From positions 1 through 52,238 of the forward strand of contig JALGWI010000011.1 of NCBI GenBank assembly GCA_025774245.1: a stretch of 52,238 nt of DNA, in the 5' to 3' direction. Below, piece by piece: positions 19,443-29,339 of this stretch. This DNA is from a bacterium. GTDB taxonomy: Bacteria > Joyebacterota > Joyebacteria > Joyebacterales > Joyebacteraceae. The position numbers and the translations under genes are program-made. The notes beneath the pieces are model-generated. The model was not told where the DNA came from. It worked only from the letters and a program-made list of their open reading frames with translations, and did no database searches. Numbering within the stretch: the first letter of the stretch is position 1; each line of letters begins with the position of its first letter.

Positions 19443-19694
19443 CTAGCGCGGAACCGGGTCCTCGCCTCCTTCTGTCCACGGATTGCATCGCACGATTCGG
19501 ACGGCGGCCAACCAGAGACCGCGCACGAGACCGTGTTGGGTGAGGGCTCGGAGGGCGTACTCCGAACACGAGGGGGTATAGCGACAGCTCTGGGGAGTAA
19601 ACGGCGAGACGAAGCGCCGGTAGACCTTCACCAGAAGGACCACCACGTTCGTCACTGCCAGGGGTCTCTTCGAAGACTCCTTGGGATCGACCAT
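19443..19694 (-). CDS. yidD: membrane protein insertion efficiency factor YidD
   Basis: 83 residues from the ATG at 19692-19694; a GTG at 19715 would give 90. The PQSCRYTPSCSEYALRAL motif with paired cysteines and the C-terminal RCNPWTEGGEDPVP are the family signature. A hydrophobic/amphipathic helix precedes them. YidD is a membrane-associated helper of insertion. It stands between rnpA and yidC as in most bacteria, 61 bases from yidC. Confidence 0.92.
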   Translation of the reverse strand: MVDPKESSKRPLAVTNVVVLLVKVYRRFVSPFTPQSCRYTPSCSEYALRALTQHGLVRGLWLAAVRIVRCNPWTEGGEDPVPR

Positions 19695-19739
19695 CGGTCC
19701 AGCTATCTCTGCCACTCTCGCAGCAATCCCATTCCCATT

Positions 19740-20090
19740 TCAGCCGGCGCAGTCGGAGGTTCGGTGCAGCGCGGCCGTCAGCGCCTCTTCGATATCGGCG
19801 AATCGCGCCGTGGCCGCTTTGTCGGTTGCGATGAAGACGAGGGTCTCAAGTCCTGCCAGGTCCATATCGCTGGTCCGGAAAGCCTCGCGAAGGACCCTCT
19901 TTGCGCGGTTTCTCTTGACCGCTCCTCCGACTCGTAGTCACGCCAGGAACGCCACGCCCGGCGGCCCCTCTCCTGCCTGGTAGCACAGCCTGAAGTACGG
20001 CGTCCGCACTACCTTCCCAGCCCTCAGCGTCAGCTCCAGGGCCCCACGGTTCTTCAGCTTGAGGCCCCTACCAAGTTTGCGCGACGACAA
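19740..20090 (-). pseudogene. rnpA: rnpA, RNase P protein component, with an in-frame stop
   Basis: Reading on the minus strand from a TTG at 20088-20090 the frame gives about 50 residues resembling the RnpA N-terminal half (RAGKVVRTPYFRLCYQ, then GVAFLA), then TGA at 19938-19940, then in the same frame LRVGGAVKRNRAKRVLREAF, the RNR signature of the RNase P protein, to a stop at 19740-19742. Without the TGA the length (116 codons) is normal. The TGA falls where homologues have a small residue, often Ser, before the R-x-VGGAVxRNR motif. rnpA is normally essential, so sequencing/assembly error, readthrough or true loss must be separated. No ATG or GTG start is present, and TAG of rpmH precedes in the same frame. 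Confidence 0.75.
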
Positions 20091-20096
20091 CTCCCC

Positions 20097-20234
20097 CTAC
20101 CGCGTCGTGAGGCGCTTTCTCCCCTTCGCGCGGCGGCGCGCCAACACCTTCCTGCCGCCCACAGTGGAGCTGCGCTTCAGAAAGCCGTGCTTGCGCTTGC
20201 CCTTTCGCTTCTTCGGCTGGTACGTCCGCTTCAT
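20097..20234 (-). CDS. rpmH: 50S ribosomal protein L34
   Basis: 45 residues from ATG 20232-20234, with GAGGAAG upstream. Sequence [19 protein letters not shown] and ending [13 protein letters not shown] is the complete L34 signature, at the usual length. It is the first gene of the left-going rpmH-rnpA-yidD-yidC-jag cluster, divergent from dnaA, the ancestral arrangement at bacterial origins. Confidence 0.96.
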   Translation of the reverse strand: MKRTYQPKKRKGKRKHGFLKRSSTVGGRKVLARRRAKGRKRLTTR

Positions 20235-20280
20235 GACTTCCTCGGTGTCCCATGGGTGTCAGTGCACATTCAAACCTGAT

Positions 20281-20309
20281 ACACTACAACCCGCCCCCCG
20301 CGCTGTCAA
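20281..20309 (-). promoter_or_regulatory. candidate rpmH promoter
   Basis: Minus strand TTGACA (20304-20309), 17-base GC-rich spacer, TAGTGT (20281-20286). About 45 bases separate the -10 from the rpmH start. The -35 is perfect and the -10 weak. Confidence 0.5.
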
Positions 20310-20437
20310 GCCCATTCTACCCCACCCCCATCCGCCCCCCACCGCTTCGACCGCCGCCGATCGTCGCCCGCAACCTCCGCTCGCGCCCGCACTTCCCCCT
20401 GGTCTGGAAAAAAAACCCTCTCCACCGAAGAAAGTGC

Positions 20438-20467
20438 TTGCACGATTTTCGGCGGGCGTGCTAATAT
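20438..20467 (+). promoter_or_regulatory. candidate promoter reading toward dnaA
   Basis: TTGCAC (20438-20443), 18-base spacer, TAATAT (20462-20467). It would produce a leader of about 300 bases before dnaA that runs through the DnaA boxes, consistent with DnaA autoregulation. Confidence 0.5.
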
Positions 20468-20486
20468 GCCCCGCCATCACAGGCAC

Positions 20487-20778
20487 CGTTGATAAACTGT
20501 CTGCGCCGATCGGAAGGTAGGACCGGAATCAGCGGCTGAGAAGAGCCCCAAGGACACACATTTGGCTAGACTCCTTGGTTGCCCCGGGGTTCACTCGTCT
20601 AATCAGAGCTCTCCCAAGAACTTACGCAGTTATCCACATTGGGGAGTGCGAATGGTGATAAGTGCCGCCCGTTCTTGCTCGCGCTTTCTCTCGATAGCGG
20701 CCGATTACTTTGAATTGCTCCGACTTTCGCACCCGGTGGACAACTAGTTAACCGTTTGTTGAAAACCAGCGGATTGCC
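20487..20778. other. oriC: probable replication origin (oriC) between rpmH and dnaA
   Basis: No gene is visible in 20235-20778. The segment holds one perfect DnaA box TTATCCACA (20630-20638), a near match GGTGGACAA (20735-20743, reverse TTGTCCACC) and two weaker ones (20487-20495 and 20653-20661). Stretches that are AT-rich for this genome lie at about 20700-20723 and 20741-20767, possible unwinding regions. Nearly all genes on both sides are transcribed away from here. There is also a 7-base inverted repeat CCAAGGA/TCCTTGG at 20548-20578 of unknown meaning. Box strand orientation and spacing were read by eye only. Confidence 0.7.
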
Positions 20779-22119
20779 ATGACCCCGTCTGACCTCTGGG
20801 CCAGGTGCCTTGAGACGATCCGCGAAGAAACGGAGCATCAGAGCTACCAAACGTGGTTCGAGCCCACGAGAGCGGTCGAGTTGACGGACGACGTCATCAA
20901 GATCGAGGTGCCGAACCGATTCTTCGCGGACTGGCTTGAAGAGCACTACAGCGGACTCGTACGGCGTGCCATCAAGGATGGCTTGGGGCGTGAGGTTACG
21001 CCGGTCTTCCAGGTCTCGCAGCGGCGACCCGACCAGTACGAGCCCGTTTCTACCAGGCGGATTGCACCTCCGCCATTGACCATAGCAGCGGCTGATGATT
21101 GCCAGCTCAACCCACGCTATACGTTTTCAACGTTCGTCGTGGGTAACAGCAATCGTTTTGCCCAGGCTGCCACTATGGCGGTGGCGGAGGCGCCCGCCGA
21201 AGCGTATAACCCGCTCTTTATGTATGGAGGCGTCGGGCTGGGGAAGACCCACCTGATGCAGGCGGTCGGTCACTATATCAGGGAACACCGCCCGGAGCTC
21301 TCGATCTACTACGTCTCGTCCGAGACGTTCATGAACGAGCTCATCACGGCGATCCAGCGCGGGACGACGCTCGAGTTCCGGGACAAGTACCGCTGCCGGG
21401 ACGTTCTGCTGATCGACGACGTGCAGTTCCTGGCGGGGAAGGAGAGCACGCAGGAGGAGTTCTTCCACACCTTCAACGCTCTCTACCTTGCGCACAAGCA
21501 GATCATACTGACGAGTGACAGACCACCGAAGCAGATCGCGACACTCGAGGAGCGGCTCGTGTCGCGGTTCGAGTCCGGGCTCGTCACGGACATCCAACCC
21601 CCGGATCTCGAAACGAGAATCGCCATTCTGCACGAGAAGGCGGAGCTGGACGGGATTTCGATTCCCAACGACGTAATACATTTGATTGCTAATAGCGTTA
21701 CGTCGAATATCCGCGAGCTGGAGGGATCGCTCGTCCGGCTCTTAGCCTTCTCTAGTTTGACGGGGAGCGAGATCACCGTCGACCTCGCCAAGGAGGTCCT
21801 GGGCGAGTTCCTCGGGAAGCCGCGCGGTCCCATCTCGGTCGCTCGCATCCAGCAGGCCGTCGCCGAGACGTACGGCGTCCCCGTCGAGAAAATGAAGGCG
21901 CGTGGCCGGGCCAGCCAGATCGCCCACGCGCGCCAGATCGCCATGTTCCTCTCGCGCGAGCTCACGCACCTCTCGCTCGCCCAGATCGGCGAGCACTTCG
22001 GTGGGAGAGACCACACCACCGTGCTCCACGCGCAGAGGAAGATCGCCGGAGAGGTCTCGAACACCGGCCAGATCCAGCGGGACGTCGACAACCTCAGGAG
22101 GATGCTCCGCGCCTCCTAG
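20779..22119 (+). CDS. dnaA: chromosomal replication initiator DnaA
   Basis: 446 residues, normal length. Domain I (1-75) with WARCLETIREETEHQSYQTW, a short linker domain II, AAA+ domain III with Walker A YGGVGLGKTH at about 149-158 and Walker B LLIDDVQFL, and domain IV ending with the GRDHTTVLHA box-recognition signature. ATP-DnaA binds the upstream boxes and opens the origin. No strong ribosome-binding site precedes the ATG, so weak or regulated translation is possible. Confidence 0.97.
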   Translation: MTPSDLWARCLETIREETEHQSYQTWFEPTRAVELTDDVIKIEVPNRFFADWLEEHYSGLVRRAIKDGLGREVTPVFQVSQRRPDQYEPVSTRRIAPPPLTIAAADDCQLNPRYTFSTFVVGNSNRFAQAATMAVAEAPAEAYNPLFMYGGVGLGKTHLMQAVGHYIREHRPELSIYYVSSETFMNELITAIQRGTTLEFRDKYRCRDVLLIDDVQFLAGKESTQEEFFHTFNALYLAHKQIILTSDRPPKQIATLEERLVSRFESGLVTDIQPPDLETRIAILHEKAELDGISIPNDVIHLIANSVTSNIRELEGSLVRLLAFSSLTGSEITVDLAKEVLGEFLGKPRGPISVARIQQAVAETYGVPVEKMKARGRASQIAHARQIAMFLSRELTHLSLAQIGEHFGGRDHTTVLHAQRKIAGEVSNTGQIQRDVDNLRRMLRAS

Positions 22120-22149
22120 GCAGACGCGCGTCCGTCCCCCGACCGACAC

Positions 22150-22178
22150 GGTCGACCCCGTCTCCGGCGGGGTCGACC
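22150..22178 (+). terminator. hairpin after dnaA
   Basis: GGTCGACCCCG (22150-22160) and CGGGGTCGACC (22168-22178) form an 11-base perfect stem with a 7-base loop, 31 bases after the dnaA stop. No U-tract follows. Likely a terminator or transcript-stabilising structure separating dnaA from the transporter genes. Confidence 0.55.
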
Positions 22179-22552
22179 TGTGTTCGACCACCGGCGCCGT
22201 CATCAACAACGACACCTGAGCAACCCGTGGAGCGATCGGGGAGGAGCGTGGAAAACAGGGGGGCCGTAACGCTTCCCGTGGAGAGTTCTGAACGAGGAAG
22301 GCTGTTGTCCAGCGCTTCTCCACCGTCGGCCTCGGAGCCCGTCGGAAGCCGAATCGCCTGCGCGCCGGGCCTCTCCTCGGCACCAACGGCTCCCGTGAGG
22401 GCGCATTCGAACATTTCCACAGCCCCTACTACTTCTGCTATATTCTTCTATGGTAATAAGTAGTAGAACCCAGATGCAACAAGACGTCACGGAATAGTTG
22501 TTTGCCAACCCCTCCGCTCACCCGAAAAGCACCAGAGTAGAAGAGGGTTCTC
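22179..22552. other. gene-free spacer between dnaA and the FetAB-like genes
   Basis: No convincing gene. A 9-base inverted repeat CTACTACTT (22426-22434) / AAGTAGTAG (22458-22466) flanks an AT-rich loop containing TATATTC and TAATAAG. It could be an operator or an RNA hairpin about 90 bases upstream of the ABC transporter. A weak DnaA-box-like TTTCCACAG also occurs at about 22414. Confidence 0.4.
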
Positions 22553-23320
22553 TTGACCAAACCGAAGCTCGCTACCGAACGTGTCACCCTGACGAGGACC
22601 AGGTACGGTGCGGATGGTAGCCCTCCCGAGCCGGTCCTCTGCGACGTGAGCCTCGAGGTCGCGGCGGGGGAGGTCTTCGGGATCATCGGACCGTCCGGGG
22701 CGGGAAAGACCAGCCTCCTGAGACTCCTGAATGGCCTCGAGACGCCCGACCGCGGGCGGATCCTGCTCGACGGAGAGGACATCTCGGGCCTCGACACGAT
22801 CGATGTCAGGCGGCGCGTCGGCATGGTCTTCCAGACGCCGGCGCTCTTTCCGGGCACGGTGGGGGAGAACGTCGGCTACGCCCTCGAGATCGCCGACGTC
22901 CCGGGAGCGACGCGGGAGGCGAAGGGGCTCGTGTGCCTCGACCGGGCGGGCCTCTCGGACGATTTCTGGTCGAGGGACGCGCTCGAGCTCTCGCAGGGGG
23001 AACAGCAGAGGGTGGCGATCGCCCGGGCGCTCGCGGCTGAGCCAGAGGTCCTCCTGTTGGACGAGCCGACCTCAGCTCTGGACCCCTCGGCGGCGGCCCG
23101 CATCGTCGATCTCGTCGGATCGCTCCGCCGGGACCTGGGGATGACGATCGTCTTCGTGACCCACCTGATGGAACAGGCTCGCCGGATCTGCGACCGGGCG
23201 CTGGTTCTGGTCGAGGGCCGGGGCGTCGAGGAGGGCGAGGTGGCGGCCCTCTTCGACGCGCCATCGAGCGAGTTCACGCGACTCTTCATCCAGGGGCGGC
23301 TCGACGGAGGTCGGCGATGA
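22553..23320 (+). CDS. ABC transporter ATPase, FetA/YbbL-like
   Basis: 255 residues from a TTG start with GAGGG five bases upstream. Walker A GPSGAGKTS near residue 47, Q-loop (MVFQTPALF), an ABC signature variant LSQGEQQRVAIARAL, Walker B LLLDEPTSALD and the H-loop VFVTHL. The downstream gene overlaps by four bases (ATGA) and encodes a UPF0014 permease, so the pair matches the FetAB (YbbL-YbbM) exporter implicated in iron homeostasis and oxidative-stress resistance in E. coli. The transported ion here is inferred. Confidence 0.85.
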   Translation: MTKPKLATERVTLTRTRYGADGSPPEPVLCDVSLEVAAGEVFGIIGPSGAGKTSLLRLLNGLETPDRGRILLDGEDISGLDTIDVRRRVGMVFQTPALFPGTVGENVGYALEIADVPGATREAKGLVCLDRAGLSDDFWSRDALELSQGEQQRVAIARALAAEPEVLLLDEPTSALDPSAAARIVDLVGSLRRDLGMTIVFVTHLMEQARRICDRALVLVEGRGVEEGEVAALFDAPSSEFTRLFIQGRLDGGRR

Positions 23321-24102
23321 CCGGGTACTTCGAGCTCTCGTGGCTGGACGTCGTCATCTCGCTCGTGCTTGTGGGCGTGCTCCTCATCGTGTCGCTCGTG
23401 CAGAGGCTCGGGATCGGCAGGGGAGTGTTCGCAGGCGCGATCCGGACCTTCGTGCAGCTCATGCTCATCGGTTACGTCCTCAAGTTCGTCTTCGACCTCT
23501 CGAAGTGGTACTGGGTGCTCCTGATGCTCGCGGTCATGCTGGTCGTGGCGGCCAGGACGGCGGCCACGCGCGACGAGTGCCGACAGCCGGGCCGGATGAG
23601 GATTGCAGGAACGGCCATCGTGGCGGGCGTCGTGGTCACGATGGTCACCGTCGTGGCCTTGGTTATCAGAATCAGGCCCTGGTACCTGCCGCAGATCCTG
23701 ATCCCGATCTCCGGCATGGTGATCGGAAACACCATGAACGCCGTCTCGCTCACGACCTCGAGGTTCCGGAGCGAGATGGGACATCAGCGCGGCCAGGTCG
23801 AGGCGGCGCTGGCGCTCGGGGCCACGTCGACCCAGGCGTCGGCGAGGGCCTTCAGGCAGGGGATGAAGGCGGGGCTCGTTCCGACGATGAACGCGCTCAT
23901 GGTGGTAGGCCTCGTGCAGCTTCCCGGGATGATGAGCGGGCAGATCATCGCCGGCGTCCTGTCGGTGCAGGCGGTGAGATACCAGATCGTCGTGATGTAC
24001 ATGATCGCGTGCGGCGCGGCCGTCGGATCGCTCGTCGCGGCCGTGCTCGTGCGACGCCAGCTCTTCACCCAGCGCCATCAGCTGAGATCGGAGTACCTGT
24101 AG
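23317..24102 (+). CDS. fetB: UPF0014 permease, FetB/YbbM-like
   Basis: 261 residues with about seven membrane helices. The conserved stretches of the family are seen: IRTFVQLMLIGYVL, LIPISGMVIGNTMNAVSL and GLVQLPGMMSGQIIAG. It is the membrane half of the exporter with the preceding ATPase. Because its start codon overlaps the ATPase stop, translation is coupled. A weak GC hairpin with TTTT at about 24105-24140 may terminate this two-gene unit. Confidence 0.87.
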   Translation: MTGYFELSWLDVVISLVLVGVLLIVSLVQRLGIGRGVFAGAIRTFVQLMLIGYVLKFVFDLSKWYWVLLMLAVMLVVAARTAATRDECRQPGRMRIAGTAIVAGVVVTMVTVVALVIRIRPWYLPQILIPISGMVIGNTMNAVSLTTSRFRSEMGHQRGQVEAALALGATSTQASARAFRQGMKAGLVPTMNALMVVGLVQLPGMMSGQIIAGVLSVQAVRYQIVVMYMIACGAAVGSLVAAVLVRRQLFTQRHQLRSEYL

Positions 24103-24143
24103 CCCGGAGCGGGTTTCGGGCGCGCGGCGCCGGGGGTTTTGGC

Positions 24144-24172
24144 TTGCAGGTGGCCACGCCCGACCATATAAT
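24144..24172 (+). promoter_or_regulatory. strong promoter of dnaN
   Basis: TTGCAG (24144-24149), 17-base spacer, perfect TATAAT (24167-24172), about 85 bases before the dnaN start. The best sigma-70-type match in the window. Confidence 0.75.
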
Positions 24173-24258
24173 GACCGCGGAAGGCGAGGCCTTTCGTCGG
24201 CTCGGTGTGTCTCGCGACGGTGGGCCACGCTTCGACGTCAGCTACCTGGAGGTTGCCA

Positions 24259-25380
24259 ATGAAGTTCTCGATTGCGCGGCAGGATCTGGACAAGGCGATC
24301 CAGAGGGTCCTGACCGTCGTCTCGCCGAAGACGACGCTTCCGGTCCTCGCCAACTTCTTGGTGGAGGCGGACGGCAAGAAGAACGCGATCTCGATCACGG
24401 CGACCGACCTCGACATGACGGTGACGACGCGCGCGGAAGCTCAGGTGGAGGAGGGGGGAGCGGCGACGCTTCCGGCGAAGCGGTTCGCCGAGATCGTGCG
24501 GGAGTTGAGGGAAGCGGACGTCAAGCTCGCGGCCGAGGCGGAGGAGATCTCGATCCGCTCGCGCAAGAGCAAGTTCAGGATCGTCGGGATTCCGACCGAG
24601 GAGTTTCCGACTCTGCCCAAGAGCGACCCGGCGAGCGCCTTCTCGGTCGACGCCGAGGGGCTCGTGCGGATGATCGACAAGGTCGCCTTCTGCACATCGA
24701 AGGACGAGACGAGGCCCTCGCTGAACGGCGCGTTCTGGGAGTTCACCGCCGACAGCATGGGCATGACGGCGACCGACGGCCATCGGCTCGCCAGCTTCCG
24801 GACGAAGGGGAAGTTCAAGAGCCTGGCCGGGAAGAACATGATCGTGCCACCGAAGGCCCTCTCTCACGCCGTCAGGATCATCGGGGCCGAGGCCGACGGG
24901 GCGGTCAAGGTCTCCGTGCACGAGAACCACGTCGCCTTCTTCATCGGATCGACGACGATCAACTCCCGACTTCTCGAGGGCCCGTTCCCGAACTACCAGC
25001 AGGTCATCCCGAAGGACAACGACAAGGAGTTCCTCGTCGATCGAGCCGAACTCGCGAGCGCCGTGCGGAGGGTGGCGGTCCTCTCGGACGCGCTGACGCA
25101 CCAGGTGCGGATGACGCTCTCGAAGAAGAAAGTCGAACTCGTCGTGTCGACGCCGGACGTCGGCGAGGCGAGGGAAGAGATACCGGGCAAGTTCAGCGCC
25201 GCCTCGATGGAGGTCGGCTACAACGCCAACTACCTTCTCGACGTCCTGAAGCACATCGATGGGGAGAAGGCGAAGTTCCTTCTCGGCACCGCCGTCGGCG
25301 CCGCCGTCGTGAGCGCAGTCGACGGGGACGAGAACGAAGACTACGTTTGCCTCCTCATGCCCCTCCGGCTGACTTCCTGA
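24259..25380 (+). CDS. dnaN: DNA polymerase III beta subunit (sliding clamp)
   Basis: 373 residues from the ATG at 24259 with GGAGG six bases upstream (an in-frame ATG-like extension back to 24205 has no such site). Begins MKFSIARQDLDKAIQRVLTV and shows the three repeated clamp domains, with the YNANYLLDVL segment and a C-terminal LLMPLRL matching the usual MPMR(L) end. It encircles DNA and tethers the polymerase. It leads the dnaN-recF-dciA-gyrB-gyrA run. Confidence 0.96.
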   Translation: MKFSIARQDLDKAIQRVLTVVSPKTTLPVLANFLVEADGKKNAISITATDLDMTVTTRAEAQVEEGGAATLPAKRFAEIVRELREADVKLAAEAEEISIRSRKSKFRIVGIPTEEFPTLPKSDPASAFSVDAEGLVRMIDKVAFCTSKDETRPSLNGAFWEFTADSMGMTATDGHRLASFRTKGKFKSLAGKNMIVPPKALSHAVRIIGAEADGAVKVSVHENHVAFFIGSTTINSRLLEGPFPNYQQVIPKDNDKEFLVDRAELASAVRRVAVLSDALTHQVRMTLSKKKVELVVSTPDVGEAREEIPGKFSAASMEVGYNANYLLDVLKHIDGEKAKFLLGTAVGAAVVSAVDGDENEDYVCLLMPLRLTS

Positions 25381-25399
25381 CGACCGGGAGGCGACACCG

Positions 25400-26529
25400 G
25401 TGTGGCTGAGGACGCTGAGGCTCGAGAACTTCCGGAACTACGAGACGCTCGAGCTTTCGCTTGAGCGAGGCTTCAACTTCTTCGTCGGCCCGAACGGTTC
25501 GGGCAAGACGAGCATCCTCGAGGCCGTGTCGTACCTCGCGGTCGCTCGCTCGCTTCGCGGCGCCAGCGACGGGGAGGTCGTGAAGTGGGGCGCGTCGGGA
25601 TTCGGCGTGGGTGGGGAAGTGGTGGTGGGGGAGTCGTCCCGCAACGTCGTGCTCCGGTACTCGAAGCCAGGAGGCAAGGATGTCGGCGTCGACGGAGAGG
25701 CGCTCGCGAAGCTCTCCGACCTGGTCGGCGTCCTGAGAGTCGCCTGGTTCTGTCCCGAAGACACGTGGATCACCAAGGGCGGGCCGGGGGCGAGACGGAA
25801 GCTCGTCGACCTCACGCTCTGCCAGATCGATGCGAGGTACCTCGCGGCTCTCACGAACTACAAGAGAGCACTGAAGCAGCGGAACGAGGCGCTCCTCTCG
25901 TGGTCGCCCGATGAGGAGTCCGACCGGATCGTCGAGGTTTGGACCGAGCGCTTGGTGAAGTACGGAAGCACGGTCGTCGCGGGGAGGCTCGCTCTCATTC
26001 CCCGGTTCAGCGAGGCCGTGTCGCGATACCAGTCGGCCGTCGCGGGCGAGGACGAGCTGACGCTTGAGTACCGAAGCTCGGTCGCGCTGGGAGACGGCGA
26101 CGGGACGGGGGGCGACCCCGCGCACGACGAACGAGCCGTCGCCGAGTTCTTCCGCAGGGCACTCGAGCGGAAGGGCGAGGACGAACGGCGGCGCGGGTTC
26201 ACGCTGGTCGGCCCGCACCGCGACGATCTCGACGTGAAACTGAACGGACGGACCCTCCGTGCGTTCGGTTCGCAGGGGCAGCACCGGACCGCAGCGATCG
26301 CGCTCAAGCTCGGCGAGGCCGCGGTCCTCGACGTCGACGGACAGGGGGTGGTCGTCCTCCTTGACGACATCCTCTCGGAACTCGACGAGAGACGGGCGGG
26401 CTCGCTGGTGGAGCTCGTCGGGACCCACGGTCAGGCTCTCATGACCTCGACCAGGTCCATGCCGGGAGATGCGGAGCGGGGCGGAGAGAACACGATGTTC
26501 CGCGTGGAGGCGGGGGAGGTGAGGAGGAA

Positions 26530-26533
<4 letters not shown>
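25400..26533 (+). CDS. recF: DNA replication/repair protein RecF
   Basis: 377 residues from a GTG at 25400 (GGGAGG eight bases upstream). An SMC-like ATPase: start LRTLRLENFRNYETLEL, Walker A GPNGSGKTS at about 30-38, signature FGSQGQHRTAAIALKL and Walker B VVLLDDILSELD. It helps load RecA at gaps with RecO/RecR. The stop codon overlaps the GTG of the next gene (GTGA). Confidence 0.95.
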
Positions 26534-29260
<2,727 letters not shown>

Positions 29261-29339
29261 ACCGGAAGCGGAGCGGCCACGCGTGGACCGCACCGCGCGC
29301 CGCTGACCGGACCGCACGGCGGTAGCGAGCGAGGGGACG

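Noticed and set aside
19938-19940. Genome-wide reassignment of TGA as a sense codon
   Set aside because: Other genes here end normally on TGA (mnmE, the FetA-like gene, recF, the HydB-like gene), and their products have normal family lengths.
20540-20620. tRNA-like segment (GGGGTTCACTCG and an inverted repeat) upstream of dnaA
   Set aside because: No cloverleaf could be built: acceptor and anticodon stems are missing.
22203-22508. Small minus-strand genes in the dnaA-FetA spacer
   Set aside because: No family resemblance, no ribosome-binding site, opposite to the direction of neighbours.
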